Positions 1 through 8,081 of a DNA stretch of 9,883 nucleotides are shown here, piece after piece. Source of the stretch: Clostridiaceae bacterium. GTDB lineage: Bacteria > Bacillota > Clostridia > Oscillospirales > QAMX01. The position numbers were made by a program, and so were the translations under genes. Under the pieces are notes generated by a model that saw only the letters and a program-made list of their open reading frames with translations, ran no database searches and had not been told where the DNA came from. Position 1 is the stretch's first letter. Each line of letters opens with the position of its first letter. The DNA is taken from assembly GCA_016297585.1 (NCBI GenBank), contig JAEDGJ010000087.1, positions 1 through 9,883 on the forward strand, in the 5' to 3' direction.

Positions 1-25
1 TGCGGAAAAGGAGGCTTTTTCTCTG

Positions 26-754
26 TCAGTAATACCGGCCGCCGGAGATATAGCGGTCGTTTCTCGACATCTTCCGGATGAGGAGGAACGCGAGCAGGAA
101 CATCGCGGCGATGAACGCGGCGAAGATCCAGCCGTAATGGACGGATTCCAGCGTGGCGATGTAGTCGTAGCAGCCGTGCAGGAAGGCGGGCAGCAGAAAC
201 GCCATGACGCGGCAGGCTCTGGACGCCGATGGGCGCCCCAGGTTGTCATACCGCCTGGCCAGTCCGTACCACGCGCCCATGAAGACGCCGAAGCAGGCGT
301 GTCCCGGCACCGCCGTCACCGCCCGTACCAGCGCGGTGCCGAGTCCGTAGCGGATGACATAGCCGATGTTCTCCCACAGCGCAAAGCCCAGGGAGACGAA
401 CACCGCGTAGACCACGCCGTCGAACTGGCAGTTGAACGCCGGCGAGCGCCAGGTCCGTTTTTTCAGCAGGAGATACTTGAACCCCTCTTCCGAAAACGCC
501 ACGACGACGAAATACATCAGCACATTGTATGCCGTCGAGCTCCGGGGGAAGCTCCGGTCAAGCAGCGCGCTGCCCAGCTCCTCGGTCAGCATCGCAAGCC
601 CCGTTGCGAAGATGCCGTAAAGCACGAGCGACAGCAGCAGCACCGGCGGCTCCGGCTCCAGCCGGTCCGCCCGGTAGACCTGCACCAGCAGGACGATCGC
701 GGGGATCACCGCCGCCGCGATCAGGATCGGATTCATATAAAGGAATAAAAACAT
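26..754 (-). CDS. PrsW-family intramembrane metalloprotease
   Basis: This is a polytopic membrane protein of about 242 residues, close to the usual PrsW length. In Bacillus subtilis, PrsW makes the first cut in the anti-sigma factor RsiW; the substrate here is unknown. Numbered from the chosen start, the family's signature polar residues lie in or next to hydrophobic segments: E89-E90 with K93 (SEEGFKYLLL), F111-D112-G113 (FDGVVYA), H152 (PGHACFGVFMG) and H193 with D197 (LHGCYDY). These are the presumed metal-binding and catalytic groups. Hydrophobic stretches at about 5-25, 38-57, 75-92, 112-130 and 207-226 fit a multi-pass topology. An in-frame ATG exists at 772, but a GGAGGG site ends 7 bases before the ATG at 754, so I chose the latter. 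No sigma or anti-sigma gene is adjacent. Downstream, the window ends before a terminator can be judged; the reverse strand carries the possible first arm of one (AAAAAGCCTCC). The family is secure, the target is not. Confidence 0.9.
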   Translation of the reverse strand: MFLFLYMNPILIAAAVIPAIVLLVQVYRADRLEPEPPVLLLSLVLYGIFATGLAMLTEELGSALLDRSFPRSSTAYNVLMYFVVVAFSEEGFKYLLLKKRTWRSPAFNCQFDGVVYAVFVSLGFALWENIGYVIRYGLGTALVRAVTAVPGHACFGVFMGAWYGLARRYDNLGRPSASRACRVMAFLLPAFLHGCYDYIATLESVHYGWIFAAFIAAMFLLAFLLIRKMSRNDRYISGGRYY

Positions 755-761
755 CGCATCG

Positions 762-767
762 CCCTCC
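762..767 (-). promoter_or_regulatory. Ribosome binding site deciding the protease start
   Basis: On the minus strand GGAGGG lies 7 bases before the ATG at 754. It sits inside codons 3-4 of the longer reading that begins at 772. No comparable site precedes the 772 ATG, so the shorter start is favoured. Confidence 0.7.
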
Positions 768-813
768 GCCATCGTTCTCTTTTTTTCGGGGACAGGCCGC
801 CTTCCGCAGCACC

Positions 814-837
814 GCGGTTTTGTGCCGGAAAAACCGC
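814..837 (-). other. Leader hairpin upstream of the PrsW-family gene
   Basis: In the minus-strand transcript, GCGGTTTT and AAAACCGC form a perfect 8-bp stem around an 8-base loop. It lies just inside the expected transcript start and about 60 bases before the start codon. No U-run follows it, so it is not a terminator. A competing GCCGG/CCGGC pairing overlaps the same region, which would allow two alternative folds. It may only stabilise the mRNA 5' end; a regulatory role is speculative. Confidence 0.4.
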
Positions 838-852
838 CGGCTTCCGCTTTTT

Positions 853-881
853 ATTATACCTTTGCGCCGTTTCCTTGTCAA
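853..881 (-). promoter_or_regulatory. Consensus sigma-A promoter for the PrsW-family gene
   Basis: Read on the minus strand this is TTGACA (881-876), exactly 17 bases of spacer, and TATAAT (858-853). Both hexamers match the consensus perfectly. Transcription should start near 846, giving a leader of about 90 bases before the ATG at 754. Such a promoter suggests strong, housekeeping-type transcription unless regulated. Confidence 0.85.
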
Positions 882-950
882 GCGCCGCGTTTTTTGCGCC
901 TCTCCGCCGGTGCGTCCGGCACGCCGCAAAAATTTTTCTTGGGAAAGCTC

Positions 951-978
951 TTGACAAACGCGAAAAAAAGTGTATAAT
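951..978 (+). promoter_or_regulatory. Promoter of tRNA-Val
   Basis: TTGACA (951-956) and TATAAT (973-978) are separated by 16 bases, and both boxes are perfect. The expected start near 985 leaves a leader of about 20 bases to be removed from the tRNA precursor. CTTGTG follows at 989-994, a string also present at nearly the same distance behind the tRNA-Cys promoter. Confidence 0.9.
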
Positions 979-1004
979 AGGTAATGCGCTTGTGAAAAGC
1001 ACAC

Positions 1005-1080
1005 GGACACTTAGCTCAGCTGGAAGAGCACCTGCTTGACGTGCAGGGGGTCAGGGGTTCAAGTCCCTTAGTGTCCACCA
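1005..1080 (+). tRNA. tRNA-Val (anticodon GAC)
   Basis: The full cloverleaf can be drawn by eye. The acceptor stem GGACACT (1005-1011) pairs with AGTGTCC (1070-1076). The D stem is GCTC/GAGC, the anticodon stem is CCTGC/GCAGG around TTGACGT, and the T arm has the canonical loop TTCAAGT. The anticodon GAC is at 1038-1040 and reads GUC and, by wobble, GUU. Discriminator A1077 and an encoded CCA (1078-1080) complete it. It is a single-gene unit with its own promoter and terminator. Confidence 0.97.
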
Positions 1081-1112
1081 AAGCCCCGAATCGAAAGATT
1101 CGGGGCTTTTTT
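1081..1112 (+). terminator. Intrinsic terminator of tRNA-Val
   Basis: A 12-bp perfect stem (1081-1092 with 1097-1108) closes a GAAA tetraloop and runs into six T residues (1107-1112). It begins directly after the CCA end, so the primary transcript is little longer than the tRNA. Confidence 0.95.
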
Positions 1113-1142
1113 CGTTCTCATATTGTTTACACTTTCATCCCC

Positions 1143-1174
1143 GGCACTTATTGACCGATCGGTCGATAAGTGCC
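1143..1174. promoter_or_regulatory. Operator palindrome upstream of tetR
   Basis: The half-sites GGCACTTATTGACCGA (1143-1158) and TCGGTCGATAAGTGCC (1159-1174) are reverse complements except for one pair (T1152/G1165). The perfect core GACCGATCGGTC resembles known TetR-family operators. It covers the -35 box and spacer of the proposed tetR promoter, so repressor binding would block RNA polymerase. That the downstream TetR protein binds it is inferred from position and symmetry. Confidence 0.8.
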
Positions 1175-1179
1175 ATACC
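1151..1179 (+). promoter_or_regulatory. Probable promoter of the tetR-MATE operon
   Basis: TTGACC (1151-1156), a 17-base spacer and CATACC (1174-1179) with an upstream TG at 1171-1172 give a plausible extended -10 promoter. The -10 box itself is weak (3 of 6). A second candidate is TTTACA (1126-1131) with TATTGA (1149-1154). Both would be occluded by a protein on the palindrome. Confidence 0.45.
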
Positions 1180-1203
1180 CTTTTTTAGACCGCCCTATTT
1201 TCC

Positions 1204-1210
1204 GAGGGGG
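1204..1210 (+). promoter_or_regulatory. Ribosome binding site deciding the tetR start
   Basis: GAGGGGG ends immediately before an in-frame ATG at 1211 and 9 bases before the in-frame ATG at 1220. Only the second has workable spacing, so 1220 is preferred. Confidence 0.6.
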
Positions 1211-1219
1211 ATGCATCGG

Positions 1220-1846
1220 ATGAAGCGGGAGGAAAAGAACGTCGCCACGCGCCGGCGGATTCTGGACGCGGCAGCGGACGAATTTTCGCGCCGGGGCTAC
1301 GACGGCGCGTCGCTGAATACGGTCTGCGCGCGCAACGACCTGTCCAAGGGGATCATCTACCATTATTTCAGGGACAAGGACGAGCTGTACCTGACCTGCG
1401 CGCAGGAATGCTTCGACGCGCTGACGGCGTATATCGAAAACGGGACAAAAGAGGACGCGGGCTCCGTCGAGGCAAAGCTCCGGCACTATTTCGACGTCCG
1501 CACGCGCTTTTTTGCCGAAAATCCGGTCTGTCTCGGGCTGTTTGCCGAGGTCGTGATGAATCCGCCGGAAGCCCTTTCGGATAAGCTGGCAAAGCTCCGG
1601 GAACCCTTCGACGCGATGAACATCGCCCGGCTCACCGATCTTTTAAGCGGCGCGGCGCTGCGCGAGGGACTGACGGCCGACGCGGTCATCGGGGACTTCC
1701 GTATCTACATGGATTTCTTCAATCTTCGCTTCCGTACGGCGCTTGCCGGCGGGCGGGATCCCGAGCGGGTCATGCGCGAGCACGAGGAAAGTTGCTACCG
1801 GCAAATCGACATTCTTTTATACGGTGTGATAGGGGATAAAGCATGA
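1220..1846 (+). CDS. TetR/AcrR-family transcriptional regulator
   Basis: A 208-residue one-component repressor, typical in length for the family. Residues 10-56 form the TetR DNA-binding domain: the first helix is around RRRILDAAADEFSRRGYDG, and the helix-turn-helix lies at about 32-51 with the recognition-helix pattern LSKGIIYHYFRDKDEL. The remainder is a helical ligand-binding and dimerisation domain with no motif that identifies the ligand. The gene follows a 32-bp operator-like palindrome and its stop overlaps the start of a MATE efflux gene (ATGA, 1843-1846), so the two are very likely co-transcribed and translationally coupled. The natural reading is an autorepressor that releases the operator when it binds a compound the transporter may export. 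A longer reading from 1151 would begin inside the palindrome and lacks a binding site for ribosomes. Family assignment is firm; the inducer is unknown. Confidence 0.93.
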   Translation: MKREEKNVATRRRILDAAADEFSRRGYDGASLNTVCARNDLSKGIIYHYFRDKDELYLTCAQECFDALTAYIENGTKEDAGSVEAKLRHYFDVRTRFFAENPVCLGLFAEVVMNPPEALSDKLAKLREPFDAMNIARLTDLLSGAALREGLTADAVIGDFRIYMDFFNLRFRTALAGGRDPERVMREHEESCYRQIDILLYGVIGDKA

Positions 1847-2928
1847 AAAGTCAGAATCAAACCAGCCTGCTGTCGGACGCCGCGCCTTCGCAGGCCATCG
1901 TAAAGCTTGCCGTTCCGGCCACGCTGGCGCTGCTGGCGAAGGCCGTCTACAACATCGTGGATACCGCCTACATCGGGATGCTGAAAAGCGACGCGGCGCT
2001 CGCAAACCTGCCCGCCCAGAGCCTCAACTGCGCGGCGCGCGCGGAATCGTCGGTCAAAATCTCCTCCATCGTCGTCATCACCGGCGCGGTGCTGAACGTC
2101 GCGCTCGACCCGGTCTTCATGTTCGACTGGGGCCTCGGGATGGGCGTCGAGGGCGCGTCGCTTGCGACCACCGTTTCGCAGTTTGTCACCTTCTTCATCC
2201 TGATCTGGTTCTATGCCGGCGGGCGCTCGATCATCAAGCTCCGTCCCCGTGCCTTCCGGCTTTCCGGCAGTCTGGTGTGGACGGTCGTTTCCATCGGCAT
2301 CCCCACCGCGGTCATTCAGATCTGTCTGGCGCTGGCCACCTCTCTGACGAACATCGCTGCCAAGCCCCTGCCGGATTCCGTCCTGATCATCGCCGCCTAC
2401 GGCGTGGTGCAGCGTCTGATCCTGATCGGCTGCTACGTCATCATGGGCTTCATGCAGGGCTATCAGCCGGTCGCCGCCTACGCCTTCGGCGCCAGAAACG
2501 AGGAGCGCTTCCACAGCTCCGTCCGGTTCGCCCTGCGCGGCGCCCTGCTGCTGACCGTCGTCGTCGCCGCCCTGTATATCGTGCTCGCGGCGCCGCTGAT
2601 CGGCCTGTTCAACAACAATCCGGCGGTCATCGAGTACGGCCGATGGCTGCTGATCTCCCAGGTCGCGCTGTATCCCGCCTTCGGGCTCTGCTACATGATG
2701 ACCATCACCTTCCAGACCATCGGGGATTCCCGGATGGGCCTGCTGCTGTCCACCGTCCGCCAGGGACTGTTCTATGTCCCCTTCATTCTGCTGCTGCCGA
2801 AGTGGTTCGGCGTCGCCGGCATCTACTTTTCGCAGCCCGCCGCGGACATTCTGACGCTGCTGGTCTGCATCCTCCTGATCGCGCCGATGAAGCGGACCGC
2901 CTCGCGGAACATGCAGGCGCAGTCCTGA
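1843..2928 (+). CDS. MATE-family efflux protein with internal deletion
   Basis: A 361-residue polytopic membrane protein of the multidrug and toxic compound extrusion family, which normally has about 440-460 residues in two homologous six-helix lobes and uses a Na+ or H+ gradient. The C-terminal lobe (about 140-350) looks complete, including GFMQGYQPVAAYAFGA (from 202) and FQTIGDSRMG (from 290). The N-terminal lobe has helix 1 (AVPATLALLAKAVYNIVDTA) up to SDAALA at residue 54, then jumps to LNCAARAESSVK at 61-72, which corresponds to the loop before helix 5. Helices 2-4, about 90 residues, are missing without loss of frame. A normal MATE fold is therefore unlikely unless the gap is an assembly error. 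AGGGG (1831-1835) lies 7 bases before the ATG, which overlaps the tetR stop. The substrate is unknown. Family assignment is secure; whether it transports anything is doubtful. Confidence 0.88.
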   Translation: MKSQNQTSLLSDAAPSQAIVKLAVPATLALLAKAVYNIVDTAYIGMLKSDAALANLPAQSLNCAARAESSVKISSIVVITGAVLNVALDPVFMFDWGLGMGVEGASLATTVSQFVTFFILIWFYAGGRSIIKLRPRAFRLSGSLVWTVVSIGIPTAVIQICLALATSLTNIAAKPLPDSVLIIAAYGVVQRLILIGCYVIMGFMQGYQPVAAYAFGARNEERFHSSVRFALRGALLLTVVVAALYIVLAAPLIGLFNNNPAVIEYGRWLLISQVALYPAFGLCYMMTITFQTIGDSRMGLLLSTVRQGLFYVPFILLLPKWFGVAGIYFSQPAADILTLLVCILLIAPMKRTASRNMQAQS

Positions 2929-2932
2929 CAAA

Positions 2933-2966
2933 AAAGCGCCCGGAGCGGCAAGGCTCCGGGCGCTTT
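2933..2966. terminator. Bidirectional terminator between MATE gene and ppdK
   Basis: A 14-bp perfect stem (2933-2946 with 2953-2966) has a 6-base loop and sits between two convergent genes. On the minus strand it ends in a run of at least six T, so it is a strong terminator for ppdK. On the plus strand only three T follow, so termination of the efflux operon may be weaker. Confidence 0.9.
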
Positions 2967-2978
2967 ATGGCAATTTGC

Positions 2979-5603
<2,625 letters not shown>

Positions 5604-5611
5604 GGAACATT

Positions 5612-5618
5612 CCTCCTT
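5612..5618 (-). promoter_or_regulatory. Strong ribosome binding site setting the ppdK TTG start
   Basis: On the minus strand AAGGAGG lies 8 bases before TTG (5603-5601). An out-of-frame ATG (5610-5608) lies only one base after the site and opens a reading of about 54 codons that ends at 5449. The spacing favours TTG, though the ATG could compete weakly. Confidence 0.8.
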
Positions 5619-5634
5619 CGTTTCTGTAACGTTT

Positions 5635-5662
5635 AGTATACCACATTTTTCAGGAATGTAAA
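5635..5662 (-). promoter_or_regulatory. Promoter of ppdK
   Basis: Minus strand: TTTACA (5662-5657), a 16-base spacer and TATACT (5640-5635), preceded by TGG, which makes it an extended -10. The expected start near 5628 gives a short leader of about 25 bases holding the AAGGAGG site. No operator palindrome is evident around it. Confidence 0.8.
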
Positions 5663-5670
5663 CCCGTTTT

Positions 5671-5929
5671 TTTGAGCCTTTCCTTCTTTTTAACGCCACC
5701 TTCTCCAATCGTTCCGGCATTTTGCCCAAACATTTTTTGCAGCCCGCTTTCCCCCTTTCCTCCAATTTTTACTTTCAAAACGCCCCGCCGCGTCTTTTCC
5801 CGCCGTCCTTCCTGCAAGCCCGGTTTTCGCTTCCTGCATCCGCCCCCCGTTGTCCCCGCCTCCTCTTTTCATCTCCTGAAAAAATTTCTCCCTTTTCACT
5901 CTCCCCTCCGGTTTTTTTCTTTTCCCTCT
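5671..5929. other. Pyrimidine-rich intergenic region without a gene
   Basis: This gap between the divergent ppdK and tRNA-Cys promoters is dominated by C and T on the plus strand; for example, 28 of the 30 bases at 5901-5930 are pyrimidines. Open frames across it on either strand give low-complexity Pro/Ser/Phe or Lys/Arg/Gly products with no ribosome binding site, so I call no gene. No convincing hairpin or conserved RNA element was recognised. Confidence 0.6.
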
Positions 5930-5957
5930 TGACAATCCGGCGTTTATCGTGTATAAT
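5930..5957 (+). promoter_or_regulatory. Promoter of tRNA-Cys
   Basis: TTGACA (5930-5935) and TATAAT (5952-5957) are both perfect, with a 16-base spacer identical in length to that of the tRNA-Val promoter. The tRNA begins only 17 bases after the -10 box, so the 5' leader is very short. Confidence 0.9.
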
Positions 5958-5973
5958 CAGGATACGCTCTTGT

Positions 5974-6048
<75 letters not shown>

Positions 6049-6052
6049 AAAG

Positions 6053-6089
6053 AAAAACGACAAGTCTCAAAAGAGACGTGTCGTTTTTT
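6053..6089 (+). terminator. Intrinsic terminator of tRNA-Cys
   Basis: The arms ACGACA-A-GTCTC and GAGAC-G-TGTCGT form an 11-bp stem (6057-6068 with 6073-6084) interrupted by one A/G mismatch. The loop is AAAA and the T-run reaches 6089. It starts a few bases after the CCA end. Confidence 0.92.
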
Positions 6090-6131
6090 CATTATTCATT
6101 CTTCACTATTCATTATTCATTCTTCATTATC
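6090..6131. repeat. Short AT-rich tandem repeat
   Basis: Two adjacent 21-bp units (6090-6110 and 6111-6131) differ at two positions, and each is built from degenerate TTCATTA/TTCACTA heptamers. The array follows directly on the tRNA-Cys terminator. Similar AT-rich intergenic repeats are, from memory, common in clostridial genomes. The remaining stretch to the next promoter (6132-6263) is C/T-rich and holds only a weak promoter-like pair (TTGTTC 6152, TATACG 6174). Confidence 0.75.
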
Positions 6132-6263
6132 CTCCCCCGCCCCGCCGCCGATTGTTCAGTTGTAAACAGTCTGTATACGATCTGTTTCCTCCCGTTCACA
6201 CTTCTTCGGCCCTCCCATGCGCTTTTCCCCGCTTTCCCCCGTGCTTTTTGGCAATCCTCGCTC

Positions 6264-6293
6264 TTGATTCTGAACGGCATTCTGCCTTATAAT
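6264..6293 (+). promoter_or_regulatory. Promoter of the lipoprotein gene
   Basis: TTGATT (6264-6269) and a perfect TATAAT (6288-6293) are 18 bases apart. The expected start near 6300 lies about 50 bases before the start codon at 6352. Confidence 0.7.
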
Positions 6294-6351
6294 AGCATCA
6301 TTCAGTTCAATTCAAAACCATTAGAACGCTTACGAAAGGATGACCGCTGCA

Positions 6352-6942
6352 ATGAAACGCTCCGTTGCTCTTCTGTGCGCCCTGATGTTTTCCCTTACTC
6401 TCTTCTCCGGCTGCAGCTCTTCGGAGGAAGCGCCGTATCTTGGCATCACCTGCATCGCGAAGTATATCGGTCTGGACAGTCAGGACGCGGTGTCCGCCGA
6501 TATCGGCGCGCGTCTTCCCGCGTATGACGGGGAGATCCAATATTCCTATATGTACACCGGAGATTCGACCTCCGACGCCATGATGACGGCGAGCACGATG
6601 ATGAAGCTGACCGCGATGTTTGCGTCGCAGGAAGTGGATATTCTGTTCGCGGACGAGGAAAACGCAGCCCGCAACGCCCGCTCCGACAGCTTCCTGTCTC
6701 TCTCGGAGCTGCTGACGGAGGAGGAGATCGAAGCGCTGGGCAGCCGTGCGCTCAGCTTCGATATGCTCGATGACCAAGGAAACCCCACCGGCGAAAAGAC
6801 GCCTGTCTGCGGCGTCGATCTGTCCGGCTGCGCCGTTCTCACACCGGTTTTCGGCACCCAGTCCATCGGTGTGTACGTTGTCTCCAATACGGATGACCTG
6901 GAATACGTTAAAACGGCGCTCCGTGAAATTCTGTCCTGGTAG
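6352..6942 (+). CDS. Putative lipoprotein of unknown function
   Basis: I do not recognise a family with confidence. The 196-residue product starts with a lipoprotein signal: MKRS, a hydrophobic core, and the lipobox LFSG|C with the acylated cysteine at 21. The mature protein should therefore sit on the outer face of the membrane. After a short Ser/Glu linker comes an acidic soluble domain with a Met-rich helix-like stretch (AMMTASTMMKLTAMF), then VDILFADEENAA and FLSLSELLTEEEIEAL. That last pattern recalls extracellular solute-binding proteins (an aspartate-containing 'D-I-L' followed by 'L-S-E-L-L'), but the protein is far too short for one; this is a loose resemblance only. The C-terminus (TQSIGVYVVSNTDDLEYVKTALREIL) looks like a folded end, not a truncation. 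AAAGG (6335-6339) is 12 bases before this ATG and directly abuts an alternative in-frame ATG at 6340, so 6352 is preferred. It stands alone between a promoter and a terminator. Confidence 0.8.
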   Translation: MKRSVALLCALMFSLTLFSGCSSSEEAPYLGITCIAKYIGLDSQDAVSADIGARLPAYDGEIQYSYMYTGDSTSDAMMTASTMMKLTAMFASQEVDILFADEENAARNARSDSFLSLSELLTEEEIEALGSRALSFDMLDDQGNPTGEKTPVCGVDLSGCAVLTPVFGTQSIGVYVVSNTDDLEYVKTALREILSW

Positions 6943-6966
6943 CTGCCGGTGTTCCCATTTTTCGGC

Positions 6967-7006
6967 GGGAACCGTCCCCCCCTTTTTCGGGACGGTTCCC
7001 TTTTTT
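6967..7006 (+). terminator. Intrinsic terminator of the lipoprotein gene
   Basis: GGGAACCGTCCC (6967-6978) and GGGACGGTTCCC (6989-7000) form a perfect 12-bp stem with a 10-base loop, followed by six T (7001-7006). It separates the lipoprotein gene from the sugar isomerase unit. Confidence 0.95.
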
Positions 7007-7059
7007 GCGCCCTTTTTTGCCGAAAGCGCCGGGAAAAAGTCCCCTCCGCGCGCAAAAAA

Positions 7060-7074
7060 GCGGTTGCAAACCGC
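7060..7074. promoter_or_regulatory. Inverted repeat over the -35 box, possible operator
   Basis: GCGGTT (7060-7065) and AACCGC (7069-7074) are perfect inverted repeats around GCA. The element overlaps the TTGCAA -35 box of the sugar isomerase promoter, the position expected for a repressor site. No regulator gene lies next to it in the window, so the binding protein is unknown and chance symmetry is possible. Confidence 0.35.
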
Positions 7075-7092
7075 CGGGCGGCGTGTTATACT
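7064..7092 (+). promoter_or_regulatory. Promoter of the sugar isomerase gene
   Basis: TTGCAA (7064-7069), a 17-base spacer and TATACT (7087-7092) with TGT immediately upstream (extended -10). The expected start near 7099 gives a leader of about 45 bases. Confidence 0.75.
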
Positions 7093-7142
7093 GTAATTTG
7101 TAAAATGGCGGCCGTATGGCCGGATAAGGCAGGGCGGATTCC

Positions 7143-8042
7143 ATGATTGATATAAAAATCGGTACACTGATTCCCGGAATGAGCGCCGAAACGATGATCC
7201 CGCAGCTGAACGCGGTCGGTTTCGAGAGCTATCAGCTCCGTTTTGAGACGGATGTCGTCGCGCTGGACTTCGACGAGTACGCGCGGCGCATCTCGGCGGT
7301 ACTCGACGGCCGCGCGGTCAACTACGCGATCTACGGCAACACGCTGACGGACGGGGACGTGCGCCGCGGCGTGGAAACGCTGATCCGGAACGCGCCTCTC
7401 CTCAACTGCGGCGCGATCGGCCTGTTTGCGGGCGGCAATCCCGACAAAACGGTCCCGGACACGATCCCGGAATGGAAGGCGGTCTTCGAGCCGCTCTGCG
7501 AGATGGCGGAGGCGTACGGCGTCAAGCTCGCGCTGGAGGGCTGCGGCCGCGGCTGGAACGGCGGCTCGCACAACCTCGCCTACTGTCCGGAGGCGTGGGA
7601 TCTGGTGTTCGACGCGGTCAAAAGCCCCGCGCTCGGTCTGGAATGGGAGCCGTGTCATGCGCTCGAGGCGCTGGCCGACCCGATCCCGCAGCTTCGCCGG
7701 TACGCGCCGAAGGTCGTCCATCTCCACGGCAAGGACGGCACCGTCGCGTGGGACGTCATCCGCGACTACGGCATCAACGGCATCCACCCGTATATGTGGA
7801 ACCGCACCCCGGGCTTCGGTGATACGAACTGGTCGGATGTTTTCACCATCCTGCTGCAGGCGGGCTTTTCGGGAAGCTGCGATATCGAGGGGTATCACGA
7901 TCCGGTGCACTATGACGATATGGAATGGACCTCTCAGGTGCGGTCGCTGCAGTATCTGAAGGACTGCCGCGGCGGCCGGGAATACTGGCCCGGCCCCACG
8001 GAATACCGCGGCTATCAGGGTACGCGCAGACCGGTCAAATAA
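7143..8042 (+). CDS. Sugar phosphate isomerase/epimerase, TIM barrel
   Basis: A 299-residue cytosolic protein of the xylose-isomerase-like TIM-barrel superfamily (AP endonuclease 2 type), which acts on sugars, keto-sugars, inosose or hydroxypyruvate with a divalent metal. The likely metal and substrate residues follow the family order: E132 (KLALEGCGRG), E169 and H172 (GLEWEPCHA), H195 and D198 (VVHLHGKDG), and E249 (SCDIEGYHD). PGFGDTNWSDVFTILLQAGFSG, about 222-244, matches the typical 'G-x-G-x-x-[DN]-[WF]' stretch before the last strand. The usual aspartate at the second metal site is glutamate here. The exact substrate cannot be read from the sequence. The ribosome binding site is weak (AGGGCGG at about 7131-7137). 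No sugar transporter or kinase gene is adjacent; lepA follows after 39 bases with no terminator between, so some read-through is likely. Confidence 0.88.
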   Translation: MIDIKIGTLIPGMSAETMIPQLNAVGFESYQLRFETDVVALDFDEYARRISAVLDGRAVNYAIYGNTLTDGDVRRGVETLIRNAPLLNCGAIGLFAGGNPDKTVPDTIPEWKAVFEPLCEMAEAYGVKLALEGCGRGWNGGSHNLAYCPEAWDLVFDAVKSPALGLEWEPCHALEALADPIPQLRRYAPKVVHLHGKDGTVAWDVIRDYGINGIHPYMWNRTPGFGDTNWSDVFTILLQAGFSGSCDIEGYHDPVHYDDMEWTSQVRSLQYLKDCRGGREYWPGPTEYRGYQGTRRPVK

Positions 8043-8081
8043 GCAATTATTCTTCTATACTCTATCCATTCGGAGCGAAAT

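Noticed and set aside
1005..1112. tRNA genes as integration sites of a mobile element
   Set aside because: Neither tRNA is followed by a duplicated 3' end, an integrase gene or atypical cargo in this window.
1151..1219. Longer tetR reading starting at 1151
   Set aside because: It would start inside the operator palindrome and the promoter, and has no ribosome binding site. The added residues (Pro/Phe-rich) are not TetR-like.
1795..2931. Minus-strand open frame antisense to the MATE gene
   Set aside because: The product is rich in Asp, Gly, Gln and Arg with no motif, and the frame has no ribosome binding site. It is a shadow of GC-rich coding sequence.
5604..5765. N-terminal extension of PPDK
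   Set aside because: The extra 54 residues would run through the ppdK promoter and ribosome binding site, and known PPDKs begin at the TKYVY-like position.
6090..6131. CRISPR array
   Set aside because: There are only two contiguous repeat units without spacers, and no cas genes.
7105..7146. A 13-codon upstream reading that overlaps the sugar isomerase start by ATGA
   Set aside because: It has the arrangement of a leader peptide, but nothing resembling a ribosome binding site precedes its ATG and the peptide shows no regulatory codon run.
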